In this document: positions 44,444 to 53,369 of the stretch, in pieces
How positions within the stretch are numbered: the stretch's first letter is position 1
Layout: every line of letters begins with the position of its first letter
Assembly (NCBI RefSeq): GCF_012223425.1
Contig: NZ_CP038799.1
Span: forward strand, 4,944,249 to 5,008,248
DNA: 64,000 nt
Source of the DNA: Mycolicibacterium frederiksbergense
GTDB taxonomy: Bacteria > Actinomycetota > Actinomycetes > Mycobacteriales > Mycobacteriaceae
Reading direction: 5' to 3'
The notes under the pieces: generated by a model
Database searches by the model: none
What the model was told of the DNA's origin: nothing
Seen by the model: only the letters and a program-made list of their open reading frames with translations
Program-made: the position numbers and the translations under genes

Positions 44444-45307
44444 TTGTCGGCGGAGCATCTGCAGGAACTGCTGACGGTTCTCGATCTCACCCGGGTCGGC
44501 GAGGATGCGTTCACCGGCACGCATCCGAGCCGCAACCCGGTACGCACCTTCGGTGGCCAGATGATGGCGCAGGCCTTCGTGGCGGCGAGTCGCACGGTGC
44601 CCGACAACCTGCCGCCGAGCACGTTGTCGATGCATTTCATCGCCGGTGGTGACACCGAGAAAGACCTCGAGTTCGAGGTGGTTCGCCTGCGCGACGAACG
44701 GCGGTTCGCCAACCGCAGGGTGGACGTCACTCAGGACGGCGTGCTGCTGGGCACCGCGCTGGTCTCGCATCTTGCCGGTGGCCGTGGGCTTGAGCACAAT
44801 ATCGCCGCACCGCAGGTACCCGCCCCGGCCGCGCTGCCCACCATCGATGAACTGCTGGTGGGCTACGAGGAGACGGTGCCGCACTTCGTCAGTGCCCTGC
44901 GGCCCATCCAGTGGCGCTACACCAACGACCCGGCCTGGGTGATGCGCGACAAGGGCGCTCAGCTCGACCACAACCGGGTGTGGCTGACCGCCGACGGTCC
45001 GATGCCCGATGACCCGGTGCTGCATGCCGGCGCCCTGGTCTACTCCTCGGACACCACGGTGCTCGATTCGATCATCACCACGCACGGCCTGTCCTGGGGT
45101 TTCGACCGGATCTTCGCGGTGACCATGAACCACACGGTGTGGTTTCACCGACCGATCCGCTTCGACGAGTGGGTGCTGTACTCGACGTCGTCGCCGGTGG
45201 CTGCCGACTCGCGCGGACTGGGCGGCGGACACTTCTTCAATGAGCGCGGCGAGGCGCTGGCGACGGTGATGCAGGAAGGGATCGTCAAGTATTTCCCGGC
45301 GCGTTAG
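44444..45307 (+). CDS. tesB: Acyl-CoA thioesterase II
   Basis: The 287-aa product is a double hot-dog thioesterase that hydrolyses medium and long acyl-CoA. It shows NPVRTFGGQMMAQAFVAASR, SMHFIAGGDTEKDLEF and, in the second domain, VYSSDTTVLDSI with the catalytic Asp and GLSWGFDRIFAVTMNHTVWF. The TTG at 44444 (after CCGGAGCC) is taken as start; the frame continues 16 codons further into pyk without a better start. Homologue of Rv1618. Confidence 0.92.
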   Translation: MSAEHLQELLTVLDLTRVGEDAFTGTHPSRNPVRTFGGQMMAQAFVAASRTVPDNLPPSTLSMHFIAGGDTEKDLEFEVVRLRDERRFANRRVDVTQDGVLLGTALVSHLAGGRGLEHNIAAPQVPAPAALPTIDELLVGYEETVPHFVSALRPIQWRYTNDPAWVMRDKGAQLDHNRVWLTADGPMPDDPVLHAGALVYSSDTTVLDSIITTHGLSWGFDRIFAVTMNHTVWFHRPIRFDEWVLYSTSSPVAADSRGLGGGHFFNERGEALATVMQEGIVKYFPAR

Positions 45308-45756
45308 CCGCCGGAAAGACCGTAGTCCCGCTCGACCCGCTCGCGGAAGGTGTTCTCGCACTGTCCCTGTGCGGTGCGGTCGGTGCCGGCCTGCTCCATG
45401 CACCTGACGTAGTCGCCCATGCCGGCCTCGGTGAAGAAGCCGATCCAGATCGGGACGAAGGCCACCCCGACGATGACGGCCAGTGCGCCCAAACCGATCC
45501 CGGCGTTCGCGATCGGGCCGTTGTCGGCCTCGCCGCGCGCCGCCCGGCCACGCCCGGCGAATCCCAGCACCACCGCGATCGAGCCGCCGATGACAGCGCC
45601 GACGATGCTCCACGAGAACAGCAGCGCCAGCATGGCCAGCACCAGTGCCCAGGAACCCAGCTGGTTGCGGGGGCCGGTCGGCGGATGGCCGGGGTACGGC
45701 GGATGGTGCGCGGGATAGGGCGCGTGCGGCGCAGGGTACGGCCCTGGGGAGCTCAT
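45304..45756 (-). CDS. Membrane protein with Pro/Tyr-rich N-terminus (DUF4190-like)
   Basis: The 150-aa product has a disordered Pro/Tyr/His-rich N-terminus (1-35) and two transmembrane helices (about 38-65 and 82-103), a DUF4190-like pattern, then an extracytoplasmic tail with two Cys (CMEQAGTDRTAQGQCENTF). It occupies the position of Rv1619 next to the cyd genes. Convergent with tesB, sharing 4 bases of stop codon. Function unknown. Confidence 0.78.
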   Translation of the reverse strand: MSSPGPYPAPHAPYPAHHPPYPGHPPTGPRNQLGSWALVLAMLALLFSWSIVGAVIGGSIAVVLGFAGRGRAARGEADNGPIANAGIGLGALAVIVGVAFVPIWIGFFTEAGMGDYVRCMEQAGTDRTAQGQCENTFRERVERDYGLSGG

Positions 45757-45767
45757 GGCGGTCCAGA

Positions 45768-47282
45768 CTACCGGGCTGGGCCTTTCTCCGAGCCGAGCCG
45801 GATCGCCGGGCACTCCAGTGCGGCGGGCAGATGATGGGTGGCGACGACGACGGTCCGGTCGGCGGCCAGCAAGCCTCCTGGGGTGAGCAACTCGGTGATG
45901 AGGCGATCGCTGTCGGCGGCGTCGAGATGCTCGGTCGGCTCGTCGAGCAGCAGGATGGGGAAGTCGGAGATGAGCGCTCTGGCCAGCAGCAGGCGCCGGC
46001 GCTGCCCTGCCGAGACGGCGGCCGCTCCGCCGGTCAGCATGGTCGACAGCCCGTCGGGCAACCCGGCCAGCCACCCGCCCAGCCCGACATCGCCGAGCGC
46101 CGCGGTGAGCTGCCCGTCGGTGGCATCTCCGCGTCCCACCAACAGGTTGTCCCGCACCGTGGTGTCGAACAGGTGGGCATCCTCGGCGAATAATGCTGCG
46201 GTCAGCGGGCTCTCGGGATAGCCGGCGGCGATGGACATCAGCAGGGTGGTCTTCCCGCATCCGCTCGGCCCGAGCACGGCGAGCCGGTCACCGGGGGACA
46301 GGTTCACCCGGCCGATGTCGGGCCGGTGCCGGGTGGGCGACACCGGCGCGGTCAGGTCGGTGAGCATGCGTGCGGCGATCCGGGAGCGCACCAGCTGAGC
46401 GGCGGCGGCGGGCAACGCCGCGGTTGCCTCGAATGCCGACAGCGGCACCAGCATCAGGATGGCCAGGGACATCGGGCTGGTGTGTCCGGCGATCATGATC
46501 CCGACGATGACGGCGCCGAGCACCGAGATTCCGACCGCAGCCGTCGACACCGCACCCGCGGCCGCGGCGGGTGTCGCCGCGCGGTCCTGAGCACGCCCCA
46601 GTTCATGGTGCTCCCGGGCAGATTCGGCGATCACCTCATCGAGGCGACCCGCCACCCGCAGTTCGGCCGCATGCTCCAGCGCCTGCACGGTCGCGGTGTC
46701 GCGGGCGCTGTGGTGCCGGGCCGCCAGCGCTTCGGTGGCGACGGTGGCCCGTGCCGACAGCCACGGTGCGGCCACGCCGGCCAGTAGCAGACAGACCGCC
46801 AGGATCACCGCCGCCGCCGGTGAGATGACCGCGATGATGATGACCGCCGCGCCGGAGAGCACCGTGGCCACGGCCATCGGCAGGATGGCGCGCACCAGCA
46901 CATCGGCGAGGTCGTCGACCGAGGCGCCGACCCTGGCCACCAGATCGCCGCTGTGCCAACGCATCGCGGTCTCGGGCGGTACGTCGATCAGCCTGCGGTA
47001 CAGGCCGACACGGGTCATACCCGCGGCGCGTAACGCGGTGTCGTGGATGGCAAGTCGTTCGCAGTAACTGAACACCCCGCGGGAGATGCCGAGGGCCCGG
47101 ACCGCCACGACGGCCACCGTCAGATCGAGCACCGGCGGCATCTGCCAGGCTCGGGTGATCAGCCAGGCCGCGACGGTGGCCAGCGCCAACGCGCTGCCGA
47201 GCGCGAGGGTGCCGAACAGCACCGCGAGCAACAGGCGGGCGGCGCGGGGCTGCAGGAGCAGCCACATCTCACGGAGAGACAT
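45768..47282 (-). CDS. cydC: CydC, ABC transporter subunit for cytochrome bd assembly
   Basis: The 504-aa half-transporter has six transmembrane helices (1-300) and an ATPase domain with Walker A LGPSGCGKTTLL, signature VSAGQRRRLLLARAL and Walker B FPILLLDEPTEHLD. Together with CydD it exports thiols and is needed for a working cytochrome bd oxidase. ATG at 47282 overlaps the end of cydD by 14 nt. A linking short loop between TM domain and ATPase is normal. Homologue of Rv1620c. Confidence 0.94.
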   Translation of the reverse strand: MSLREMWLLLQPRAARLLLAVLFGTLALGSALALATVAAWLITRAWQMPPVLDLTVAVVAVRALGISRGVFSYCERLAIHDTALRAAGMTRVGLYRRLIDVPPETAMRWHSGDLVARVGASVDDLADVLVRAILPMAVATVLSGAAVIIIAVISPAAAVILAVCLLLAGVAAPWLSARATVATEALAARHHSARDTATVQALEHAAELRVAGRLDEVIAESAREHHELGRAQDRAATPAAAAGAVSTAAVGISVLGAVIVGIMIAGHTSPMSLAILMLVPLSAFEATAALPAAAAQLVRSRIAARMLTDLTAPVSPTRHRPDIGRVNLSPGDRLAVLGPSGCGKTTLLMSIAAGYPESPLTAALFAEDAHLFDTTVRDNLLVGRGDATDGQLTAALGDVGLGGWLAGLPDGLSTMLTGGAAAVSAGQRRRLLLARALISDFPILLLDEPTEHLDAADSDRLITELLTPGGLLAADRTVVVATHHLPAALECPAIRLGSEKGPAR

Positions 47283-48894
47283 GTGCACCGTCCAACCGCA
47301 CGACATCGTCGCCGATGGCGAGTACCGGTCTGCGGTGGCCGACCACCACGACGGTCGCACCGGCCGCGGCCCGGGCCGAGATCGCCGACAGCACGCGTGC
47401 TTCCGCGTCATCGTCGAGGTGCGCGGTCGGCTCGTCGAGGAGCAGCACCGGCGCGTCGGACCCCAGCGCCCGCGCCAGCCCGAGGCGCTGGCGTTGCCCC
47501 AGGGACAGTCCGGTGCCGCCGCGCCCGATGACCTCGTCGAGGCCGTTGGGCAGGGTGGCCAGCACCTCGTCGAACGCCGCGGCCCGGCAGGCGGCGTCGA
47601 TATCGGCCAACGGGCCGAACATCTCCAGATTGCTGCGTACGGTGCCCGGCAGCAGCGCCGGGCGCTGCGGGAGCCACGAGACCCGGTGCCACCACTGCGC
47701 CAGGTCGATATCGGCGATGTCGATGCCATTGATGAGAACCCGGCCCGAGGTGGGTTCGGTCAGCCCCAGCACGGCGGCCACCGCGGTGCTCTTCCCGGCG
47801 CCGTTGGGTCCGGTGAGCACGGTGACGCGGCCGGGCTCCATGGTGGTACTCAGGCCCTCGGGTGCCAGGCCGTCCCGCCCGGCGACCGACAGCCCCTGCA
47901 CCCGGATCGTGATGGCCGCGGCAGCGGGCGCGATGGTTCCGTGCGCCGGCGGGGGTTGCGAGTCGAGCAGTGTCAGTGCGGCCTCGGCGGCGGCCTTGCC
48001 GTCCTGGGCGGCGTGGAACTGCACGCCGACCCTGCGCAACGGCCAGAACACCTCCGGGGCCAGTAGCAGCGCCGTCAGCGCCGCGACCAGCGTCATCTCC
48101 CCGAACACCAGCCGCAGGCCCACGTTGACCGCGACCAGGGCGACACCGAGGGTGGCGATCAGCTCGAGCACCGCCGCCGACAGGAAGGCGATACGCAGTG
48201 TTTCCATCGCCGACCGACGATGGGCGGCACTCAGTTCCGAGATGCGGTGCGCGGGACCGGACGCCCTGCCGAGCGACCGCAGGGTCGGTATCCCGGCGAC
48301 GAGGTCGAGCAACCGGGACTGCAGGGTGGTCATGGCGGTCAGCGCGGCGGCAGACCGGTCGGCCGTCAGGCGTCCGATGAGCACCATGAACAACGGGATG
48401 AGCGGCAGGGCAACGGCCACCACGGCGGCGGCCTGCAGATCGGTGACGGCGAGCACCACGACGGTTGCGGGGGTGAGAATCCCGGCCGAGATGACCGCGG
48501 GCAGGTAGCCGGTGAAGTACGGCCGCAGCCCGTCCAGGCCACGGGTGACCACCACGGTGGCCTCGTCGCGGACCTCCTGCAGACGCTGCGGCGGCAGCGC
48601 GGTCACCGCGCGCAGCACCTTCGTGGACAACTCTGCGATCACCGCGGTGGCCGCTCGCTGGCTCAGTCCGGCCTGAAGGCGTTGTGCGACAACCCGCGCC
48701 GCCCACACCACGGCCAGCAGTGTCAGTTCGGTGGTCCAGTGCCCGAGCGTGCGGGTGCCGGGGTCGGTGATGACCCCCGCGACCACCCGGGCCAGCACAC
48801 ACGCGCCCGCGATGGTGGCCGCGCTGATCACCGCGCCGTACAGCACCGCCGCGGCGAGGTAGCGGCGCATTCCCGGGGTGGTGTCGAATCTCAC
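47269..48894 (-). CDS. cydD: CydD, ABC transporter subunit for cytochrome bd assembly
   Basis: The 541-aa half-transporter partners CydC. The membrane domain covers residues 10-320, and the ATPase has Walker A LTGPNGAGKSTAVAAV, signature LSLGQRQRLGLARAL and Walker B VLLLDEPTAHLDDD. GTG start overlaps the cydB stop by 4 nt, so cydB-cydD-cydC form one coupled string. Homologue of Rv1621c. Confidence 0.94.
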   Translation of the reverse strand: MRFDTTPGMRRYLAAAVLYGAVISAATIAGACVLARVVAGVITDPGTRTLGHWTTELTLLAVVWAARVVAQRLQAGLSQRAATAVIAELSTKVLRAVTALPPQRLQEVRDEATVVVTRGLDGLRPYFTGYLPAVISAGILTPATVVVLAVTDLQAAAVVAVALPLIPLFMVLIGRLTADRSAAALTAMTTLQSRLLDLVAGIPTLRSLGRASGPAHRISELSAAHRRSAMETLRIAFLSAAVLELIATLGVALVAVNVGLRLVFGEMTLVAALTALLLAPEVFWPLRRVGVQFHAAQDGKAAAEAALTLLDSQPPPAHGTIAPAAAAITIRVQGLSVAGRDGLAPEGLSTTMEPGRVTVLTGPNGAGKSTAVAAVLGLTEPTSGRVLINGIDIADIDLAQWWHRVSWLPQRPALLPGTVRSNLEMFGPLADIDAACRAAAFDEVLATLPNGLDEVIGRGGTGLSLGQRQRLGLARALGSDAPVLLLDEPTAHLDDDAEARVLSAISARAAAGATVVVVGHRRPVLAIGDDVVRLDGAHVSP

Positions 48895-49940
48895 GGTATC
48901 CGCGGGGACAACCCCGCGGGGTCCGGTATCCGTTCGGCCGAGATGCGTTGCCGGAACACCCAGTACGTCCAGCCCTGGTAGACGAGAACCAGCGGGGTGA
49001 CCAGGACCGCGGCCCAGGTCATGATCTTCAGCGTGTAGTCCGAGGAGGACGCGTTGTCGATGTTAAGGCTCCAGGCCGGGTCGAGCGATGACGGGATGAG
49101 GTTCGGGTACAGGCAGCCGAAGATCAGTACCACCACGGCGATCACCACGGCGGCGGTGGAACTGAACGCCAGGCCGTCACCGCCGTCGGTGAACACCAGC
49201 ATGACGACGCTCAGCTGACACACCACCGCGAACCCGAGCACCAGCCAGGTCCAGTGGGTGCCGTACGCCACCTGCGTCCACAGCCCGAAGACGAGCAGCG
49301 CCGCGGTCACCGGCAGCGCCAGTCGGCGCGAGTAGCGGCGGGCGTCGGTACGCACTGCGCCTTCGGTTTTCAGTGTCACGAACACCGCGCCGTGCAGCAG
49401 GAACAGTCCGCACGTCGACAGCCCGCCCAGGATTGTGTACGGGTTGAGCACATCGCCGAACCCCAGCGAGATCTGTTGCTCGGCGTCCACCGGCAGGCCG
49501 CGCAGCAACGCCGCGAAGGTCACGCCCCAGAGCACCGCGGGCACCCAGGATCCGACCGCGATGGCGATATCGGCCCGGCGGCGCCACGTCGGATCGTTGA
49601 CCTTGCCGCGCCATTCGATGGCGCAGACCCGCACGATCATCGCCACCAGAATGGCCAGCAACGGGAAGTACAGGCCGGAGAACAGGGTGGCGTACATCGC
49701 CGGGAACGCGGCGAACATGGCGCCGCCGGCGGTGATCAGCCACACCTCGTTGCCGTCCCAGACCGGGCCGATGGTGTTGAGCACCGCGCGCCGCTGCTTC
49801 TCGGGGTCCCGGGATGCGGCGGCGGCGCTGCGGCCGAAAATGGCCATCAGCATCCCGACCCCGAAGTCGAACCCCTCCAACACCAGGAAGCCGACGAACA
49901 GCACTGCCAGCGTGACAAACCAGAAGATCTGAAGGTCCAT
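48891..49940 (-). CDS. cydB: CydB, cytochrome bd ubiquinol/menaquinol oxidase subunit II
   Basis: The 349-aa subunit has eight to nine transmembrane helices and starts MDLQIFWFVTLAVLFVGF, followed by LEGFDFGVGML and GPVWDGNEVWLI, CydB hallmarks. It completes the high-affinity terminal oxidase used at low oxygen and under respiratory stress. ATG at 49940 lies 10 bases after the cydA stop and has a GGAGG-like site (AGGAGGCGCACC). Confidence 0.96.
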   Translation of the reverse strand: MDLQIFWFVTLAVLFVGFLVLEGFDFGVGMLMAIFGRSAAAASRDPEKQRRAVLNTIGPVWDGNEVWLITAGGAMFAAFPAMYATLFSGLYFPLLAILVAMIVRVCAIEWRGKVNDPTWRRRADIAIAVGSWVPAVLWGVTFAALLRGLPVDAEQQISLGFGDVLNPYTILGGLSTCGLFLLHGAVFVTLKTEGAVRTDARRYSRRLALPVTAALLVFGLWTQVAYGTHWTWLVLGFAVVCQLSVVMLVFTDGGDGLAFSSTAAVVIAVVVLIFGCLYPNLIPSSLDPAWSLNIDNASSSDYTLKIMTWAAVLVTPLVLVYQGWTYWVFRQRISAERIPDPAGLSPRIP

Positions 49941-49950
49941 GGTGCGCCTC

Positions 49951-51399
49951 CTAGTACGCGAACGAGAGCGGTGCGACCTCGTCCTCGCCGGGCGGGCTCG
50001 GTGGGATGGGTTCGGTGTCGTGCTCGAGCGGTCCTTCGACGACATAGCGCCGGATCAACCAGAACCAGATCACCGCCAGCACCGCGTAGATCGCGGTGAA
50101 GATGATCAGTGAGGTCAGCACCGTGCCCGCGGAATGATTCGATACACCTTGGGACACGGTGAGGCGCAGCACCGGATCGCCGGTCGGGTTGGGGGCGACC
50201 ACCCACGGCTGGCGGCCCATCTCGGTGAACACCCAGCCGGCGCTGTTGGCCAGGAACGGAGTCGGCAGGGTCGCCAGCGCGAACACGGCGAACCAGCGCT
50301 GCCGGGGGATCCGGCCGCCGCGGGTGAGCCACAGGGCGGTCATCGCGAATAGCATTGGCACCGCGAGGAAGCCGATCATCGCCCGGAACGACCAGTAGGT
50401 GACGAACAGGTTGGGGCGGTAGTCGCCGGGGCCGAACTTCTGCTCGTATTCGGCCTGCAGGTCCTGTACGCCCTGCAACTCGACGCCGCTGAACTTGCCC
50501 TCGGCCAGGAACGGCAGCACGTAGGGCACCTCGATCAGGTGCGTGACGCTGTCGCAGTTGTTGTGCGTGCCGACGGTGAGGATGGAGAAATCGGGGTCGG
50601 TCTCGGTGTGGCACAACGATTCGGCCGAGGCCATCTTCATCGGCTGCTGCTGGAACATCAGCTTGCCCTGGACGTCGCCGGTGTAGGCCAGTGCGGCCGC
50701 GGAGACGAACGCGACCAGGCAACCCAGGATGGCGGCCGGACGGTGCATGGTCCTGGCGTCGGGATTGTCGGGGTCGCGCACCATCCACCACGCGCAGATA
50801 CCCGCGACGAATGTTCCGGCCACCAGGAACGCACCGGCCACCGCATGTGGGAAGGCCGCCAGCGCAGTGTTGTTGGTGAACAATTCGACGATGCTGGTCA
50901 GTTCGGCGCGCCCGGTCTCCGGGTTGTACCGCGCACCGACCGGGTGCTGCATGAAGGAGTTCGCGGCGATGATGAAGAACGCCGAGGCGTTGACGGCGAG
51001 CGCGACGATCCAGATGCAGGCCAGGTGCACCAGCCGGGGGAGCCGGGTCCAGCCGAAGATCCACAGGCCCAGGAAGGTCGATTCGAAGAAGAACGCGACC
51101 AGGCCCTCCATGGCCAGCGGTGCGCCGAAGACGTCACCGACGAATCGCGAGTACTCGCTCCAGTTCATCCCGAACTGAAATTCCTGGACGATGCCGGTGG
51201 CCACGCCGAGCGCGAAGTTGATCAGGAAGAGCTTGCCGAAGAACCTGGTCAGCCGGTACCAGGCGGTGTTGTCGGTGATGACCCATAGCGTCTGGAACAC
51301 CGCGATCAGCGGCGCCAGGCCGATCGTGAGCGGCACGAAGATGAAGTGGTAGACGGTGGTGATTCCGAACTGCCACCGTGCGACGTCGAGCGCTTCCAT
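49951..51399 (-). CDS. cydA: CydA, cytochrome bd oxidase subunit I
   Basis: The 482-aa subunit binds hemes b558, b595 and d. It has nine helices, with RWQFGITTVYHFIFVPLTIG holding the axial His, the Q loop with GKLMFQQQPMKMASAE and the conserved ending EVAPLSFAY. The ATG at 51399 has GAGAAG at proper distance; TTG/GTG codons just upstream are less likely. The gene follows an HdeD-like gene after 99 bases that contain a candidate -10. Confidence 0.97.
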   Translation of the reverse strand: MEALDVARWQFGITTVYHFIFVPLTIGLAPLIAVFQTLWVITDNTAWYRLTRFFGKLFLINFALGVATGIVQEFQFGMNWSEYSRFVGDVFGAPLAMEGLVAFFFESTFLGLWIFGWTRLPRLVHLACIWIVALAVNASAFFIIAANSFMQHPVGARYNPETGRAELTSIVELFTNNTALAAFPHAVAGAFLVAGTFVAGICAWWMVRDPDNPDARTMHRPAAILGCLVAFVSAAALAYTGDVQGKLMFQQQPMKMASAESLCHTETDPDFSILTVGTHNNCDSVTHLIEVPYVLPFLAEGKFSGVELQGVQDLQAEYEQKFGPGDYRPNLFVTYWSFRAMIGFLAVPMLFAMTALWLTRGGRIPRQRWFAVFALATLPTPFLANSAGWVFTEMGRQPWVVAPNPTGDPVLRLTVSQGVSNHSAGTVLTSLIIFTAIYAVLAVIWFWLIRRYVVEGPLEHDTEPIPPSPPGEDEVAPLSFAY

Positions 51400-51450
51400 G
51401 TGCACCAACTTCTCGGCTGCGGGTCGAGCTCCATTGCTCGGCTACGACAG

Positions 51451-51456
51451 AGTGTA
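51451..51456 (-). promoter_or_regulatory. Candidate -10 for the cydABDC operon
   Basis: On the - strand TACACT (TANNNT) lies 52 bases before the cydA ATG. The -35 region is poor and I saw no TGTGA-N6-TCACA site in this gap, although cyd genes are CRP-controlled in other mycobacteria (from memory). Confidence 0.35.
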
Positions 51457-51498
51457 GTAGTTCCCCCATCCGCATGCAGGAATCGTGGCGCGGATTAC

Positions 51499-52119
51499 TC
51501 AGCTGGTCGGTGCGGCCACCGCGGGCGCCGGTGGCTCGGTGGGCGGTGCCTCCGGCGCTGCGGGCGCGAGCTTCCTGGAGGCCGACCGGATGCCGAACGC
51601 CGTGACAACCTCCATGACGCCGATGATGATCAACGAGAATCCGGCGACCAAGGTCAGCGTTCCGAGCGATTCGAACGGCGCCGCCAGCACGATGATGCCG
51701 GCGATCAAGCTGATCACGCCGACGAAGATGTTCCACGCCCGACCCGGCAGCGTCGGGTCGCTGATCGCCGACATGGCCGTGGCCACGCCCCGGAAGACGA
51801 AGCCGACACCGACCCAGATGGCCAGCAGCAATACCGCATCGGTGATCCGAATCAATGCGAGCGCCCCGAGAACGACGGATGCGGCGCCGCTGATGAACAG
51901 CAGCACCCGGCCGCCGGTCGACACCTTGAGGCTGAACGCCAGCACGATCTGCGAGATGCCGGTCACCAGCAGGTAGGCGCCGAAGAAGATGGCGGCCACC
52001 AGAATGGTCTTGCCCGGCCACACGACCACGGCGATGCCGAGGGCAACGGCGAGCAGACCCGAGACCAGGGTCGCCTTCCACAGTTGCGGCAACAGGGTTG
52101 GGGCAGCAGCGGTTTGCAT
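51499..52119 (-). CDS. HdeD/DUF308 family membrane protein
   Basis: The 206-aa product has six transmembrane helices in paired repeats (GLLAVALGIAVVVWPGKTIL; the second half repeats the pattern) and an Ala/Pro-rich C-terminus (180-206). HdeD of E. coli belongs to acid resistance; the mycobacterial function is unknown. It sits at the Rv1624c position upstream of cydA on the same strand. The ATG at 52119 (MQTAAAPTLLPQLWK) fits; the frame is open upstream without support. Confidence 0.83.
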   Translation of the reverse strand: MQTAAAPTLLPQLWKATLVSGLLAVALGIAVVVWPGKTILVAAIFFGAYLLVTGISQIVLAFSLKVSTGGRVLLFISGAASVVLGALALIRITDAVLLLAIWVGVGFVFRGVATAMSAISDPTLPGRAWNIFVGVISLIAGIIVLAAPFESLGTLTLVAGFSLIIIGVMEVVTAFGIRSASRKLAPAAPEAPPTEPPAPAVAAPTS

Positions 52120-52439
52120 GGGGTGAGTGTCGCACAGGACGGGGTCCGCCGGTCCGTAATCTGAGCCGCTTCGAGATGCCGGGCAGGCCCGCGGCGGTGC
52201 GAAACCGCCCGCGACAGTAGCCATGTCCACCCTGGAGGTACTGATTCCGCAGGCCCGAAGGGTGCGCCGCAGTCACGGCAATTTGATGAGGACTGTCGCG
52301 TTCTCCTGCTTGGACGTTACGGCTCCACTACTGTTCCGTTACCGGCGCTGCGCGCCGGGCCATCGGTCGTTAACGTCCTTGGCTGGAGATGTCGACAGAC
52401 GAGACTGCGACAACTCATACAAGAAAGTAGAGGGATACC
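52120..52439. other. Divergent intergenic region (320 bp)
   Basis: No gene is recognised between the HdeD-like gene and the amino-acid transporter operon. CGTTAC occurs at 52315-52320 and 52337-52342 (22 bases apart) and CGTTAACG at 52369-52376; a small hairpin CCGGCGC-TGC-GCGCCGG lies at 52342-52358. These may be regulatory for the transporter, but no known consensus fits. Upstream of 52300 nothing stands out. Confidence 0.4.
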
Positions 52440-53354
52440 GTGTTCTCTGGAATCCAGGACCGGACCAAGCTCTGGCGCATCGCGGCCGTGTTCGTCGCGA
52501 CCGGTGCCCTGACGCTGTCCGGCTGTTCGAACTCGGAGCCGAGCGGTGGTGAAGAGTCGCCGACCGCGGCCGCGCCGGCCGACAAGGTGGAGGAAATCGC
52601 GAACACCGTCCCGGAAGCGATCAAGGCTTCGGGCAAACTGATCATCGGCGTGAACATCCCGTACGCGCCCAACGAGTTCAAGGACGAAACCGGCAAGATC
52701 GTCGGATTCGACGTCGACCTGATGAACGCGGTCGCCGGAACGCTCGGGCTGACCCCGGAGTACCGCGAGTCCGACTTCTCCAAGATCATCCCGTCCATCC
52801 AGGGCGGAACCTTCAACGTCGGCATGTCGTCGTTCACCGACAGCAAAGAGCGTGAGGAGCAGGTCGACTTCGTCACCTACTTCTCCGCAGGCACCCTGTG
52901 GGCCCAGCCGGCGGGCGGTGCCATCGACCCGGAGAACGCGTGCGGGAAGAAGGTCGCGGTGCAGGCGACCACCGTGCAGGAGACCGAGGAGCTTCCCGCC
53001 CGGAACGTGAAGTGCACCGAAGCGGGCCAGCCGCCCATCGAGATCATTCCGTTCGACAGCCAGGACGCGGCCACCAACGCCGTCGTGTTGGGGCAGGCGG
53101 ACGCCATGTCGGCCGATTCGCCGGTGACGCTGTACGCGATCAAGCAGACCAACGGCAAGCTGGAGCAGGCCGGCGAGACCTTCGATTCCGCGCCGTACGG
53201 CTGGCCGGTGGAGAAGGAATCCCCGCTGGCGCAGTCCCTGCTGCAGGCACTCGAGCATCTGATCGAGTCCGGCAAGTACAAGGAGATCGCCGCGAACTGG
53301 GGTCTGGAAGAAGGCATGATCGACAAGCCGGTGATCAACGGCGCGGTTTCCTAG
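52440..53354 (+). CDS. Polar amino-acid ABC transporter substrate-binding lipoprotein
   Basis: The 304-aa product is a cluster-3 family periplasmic-binding protein for glutamine/glutamate/arginine-type ligands. The signal peptide ends in lipobox LSGC (Cys near residue 30); residues 30-50 are a Ser/Gly/Pro linker. Ligand-fold motifs are GVNIPYAPNEFKDETGKIVG, GFDVDLMNAVA and GTFNVGMSSFTDSKEREE. GTG start at 52440 after GAGGGATACC. First gene of a five-gene operon ending with a two-component system. Confidence 0.9.
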   Translation: MFSGIQDRTKLWRIAAVFVATGALTLSGCSNSEPSGGEESPTAAAPADKVEEIANTVPEAIKASGKLIIGVNIPYAPNEFKDETGKIVGFDVDLMNAVAGTLGLTPEYRESDFSKIIPSIQGGTFNVGMSSFTDSKEREEQVDFVTYFSAGTLWAQPAGGAIDPENACGKKVAVQATTVQETEELPARNVKCTEAGQPPIEIIPFDSQDAATNAVVLGQADAMSADSPVTLYAIKQTNGKLEQAGETFDSAPYGWPVEKESPLAQSLLQALEHLIESGKYKEIAANWGLEEGMIDKPVINGAVS

Positions 53355-53369
53355 GGGAATTCGACACCT

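Noticed and set aside
43000..44730. 576-aa open frame on the - strand opposite pyk and tesB
   Set aside because: Antisense shadow; spans two real genes on the other strand.
52223..52552. 109-aa open frame overlapping the start of the amino-acid binding protein gene
   Set aside because: No homology seen; it runs through the leader and signal-peptide region of a clear lipoprotein gene.
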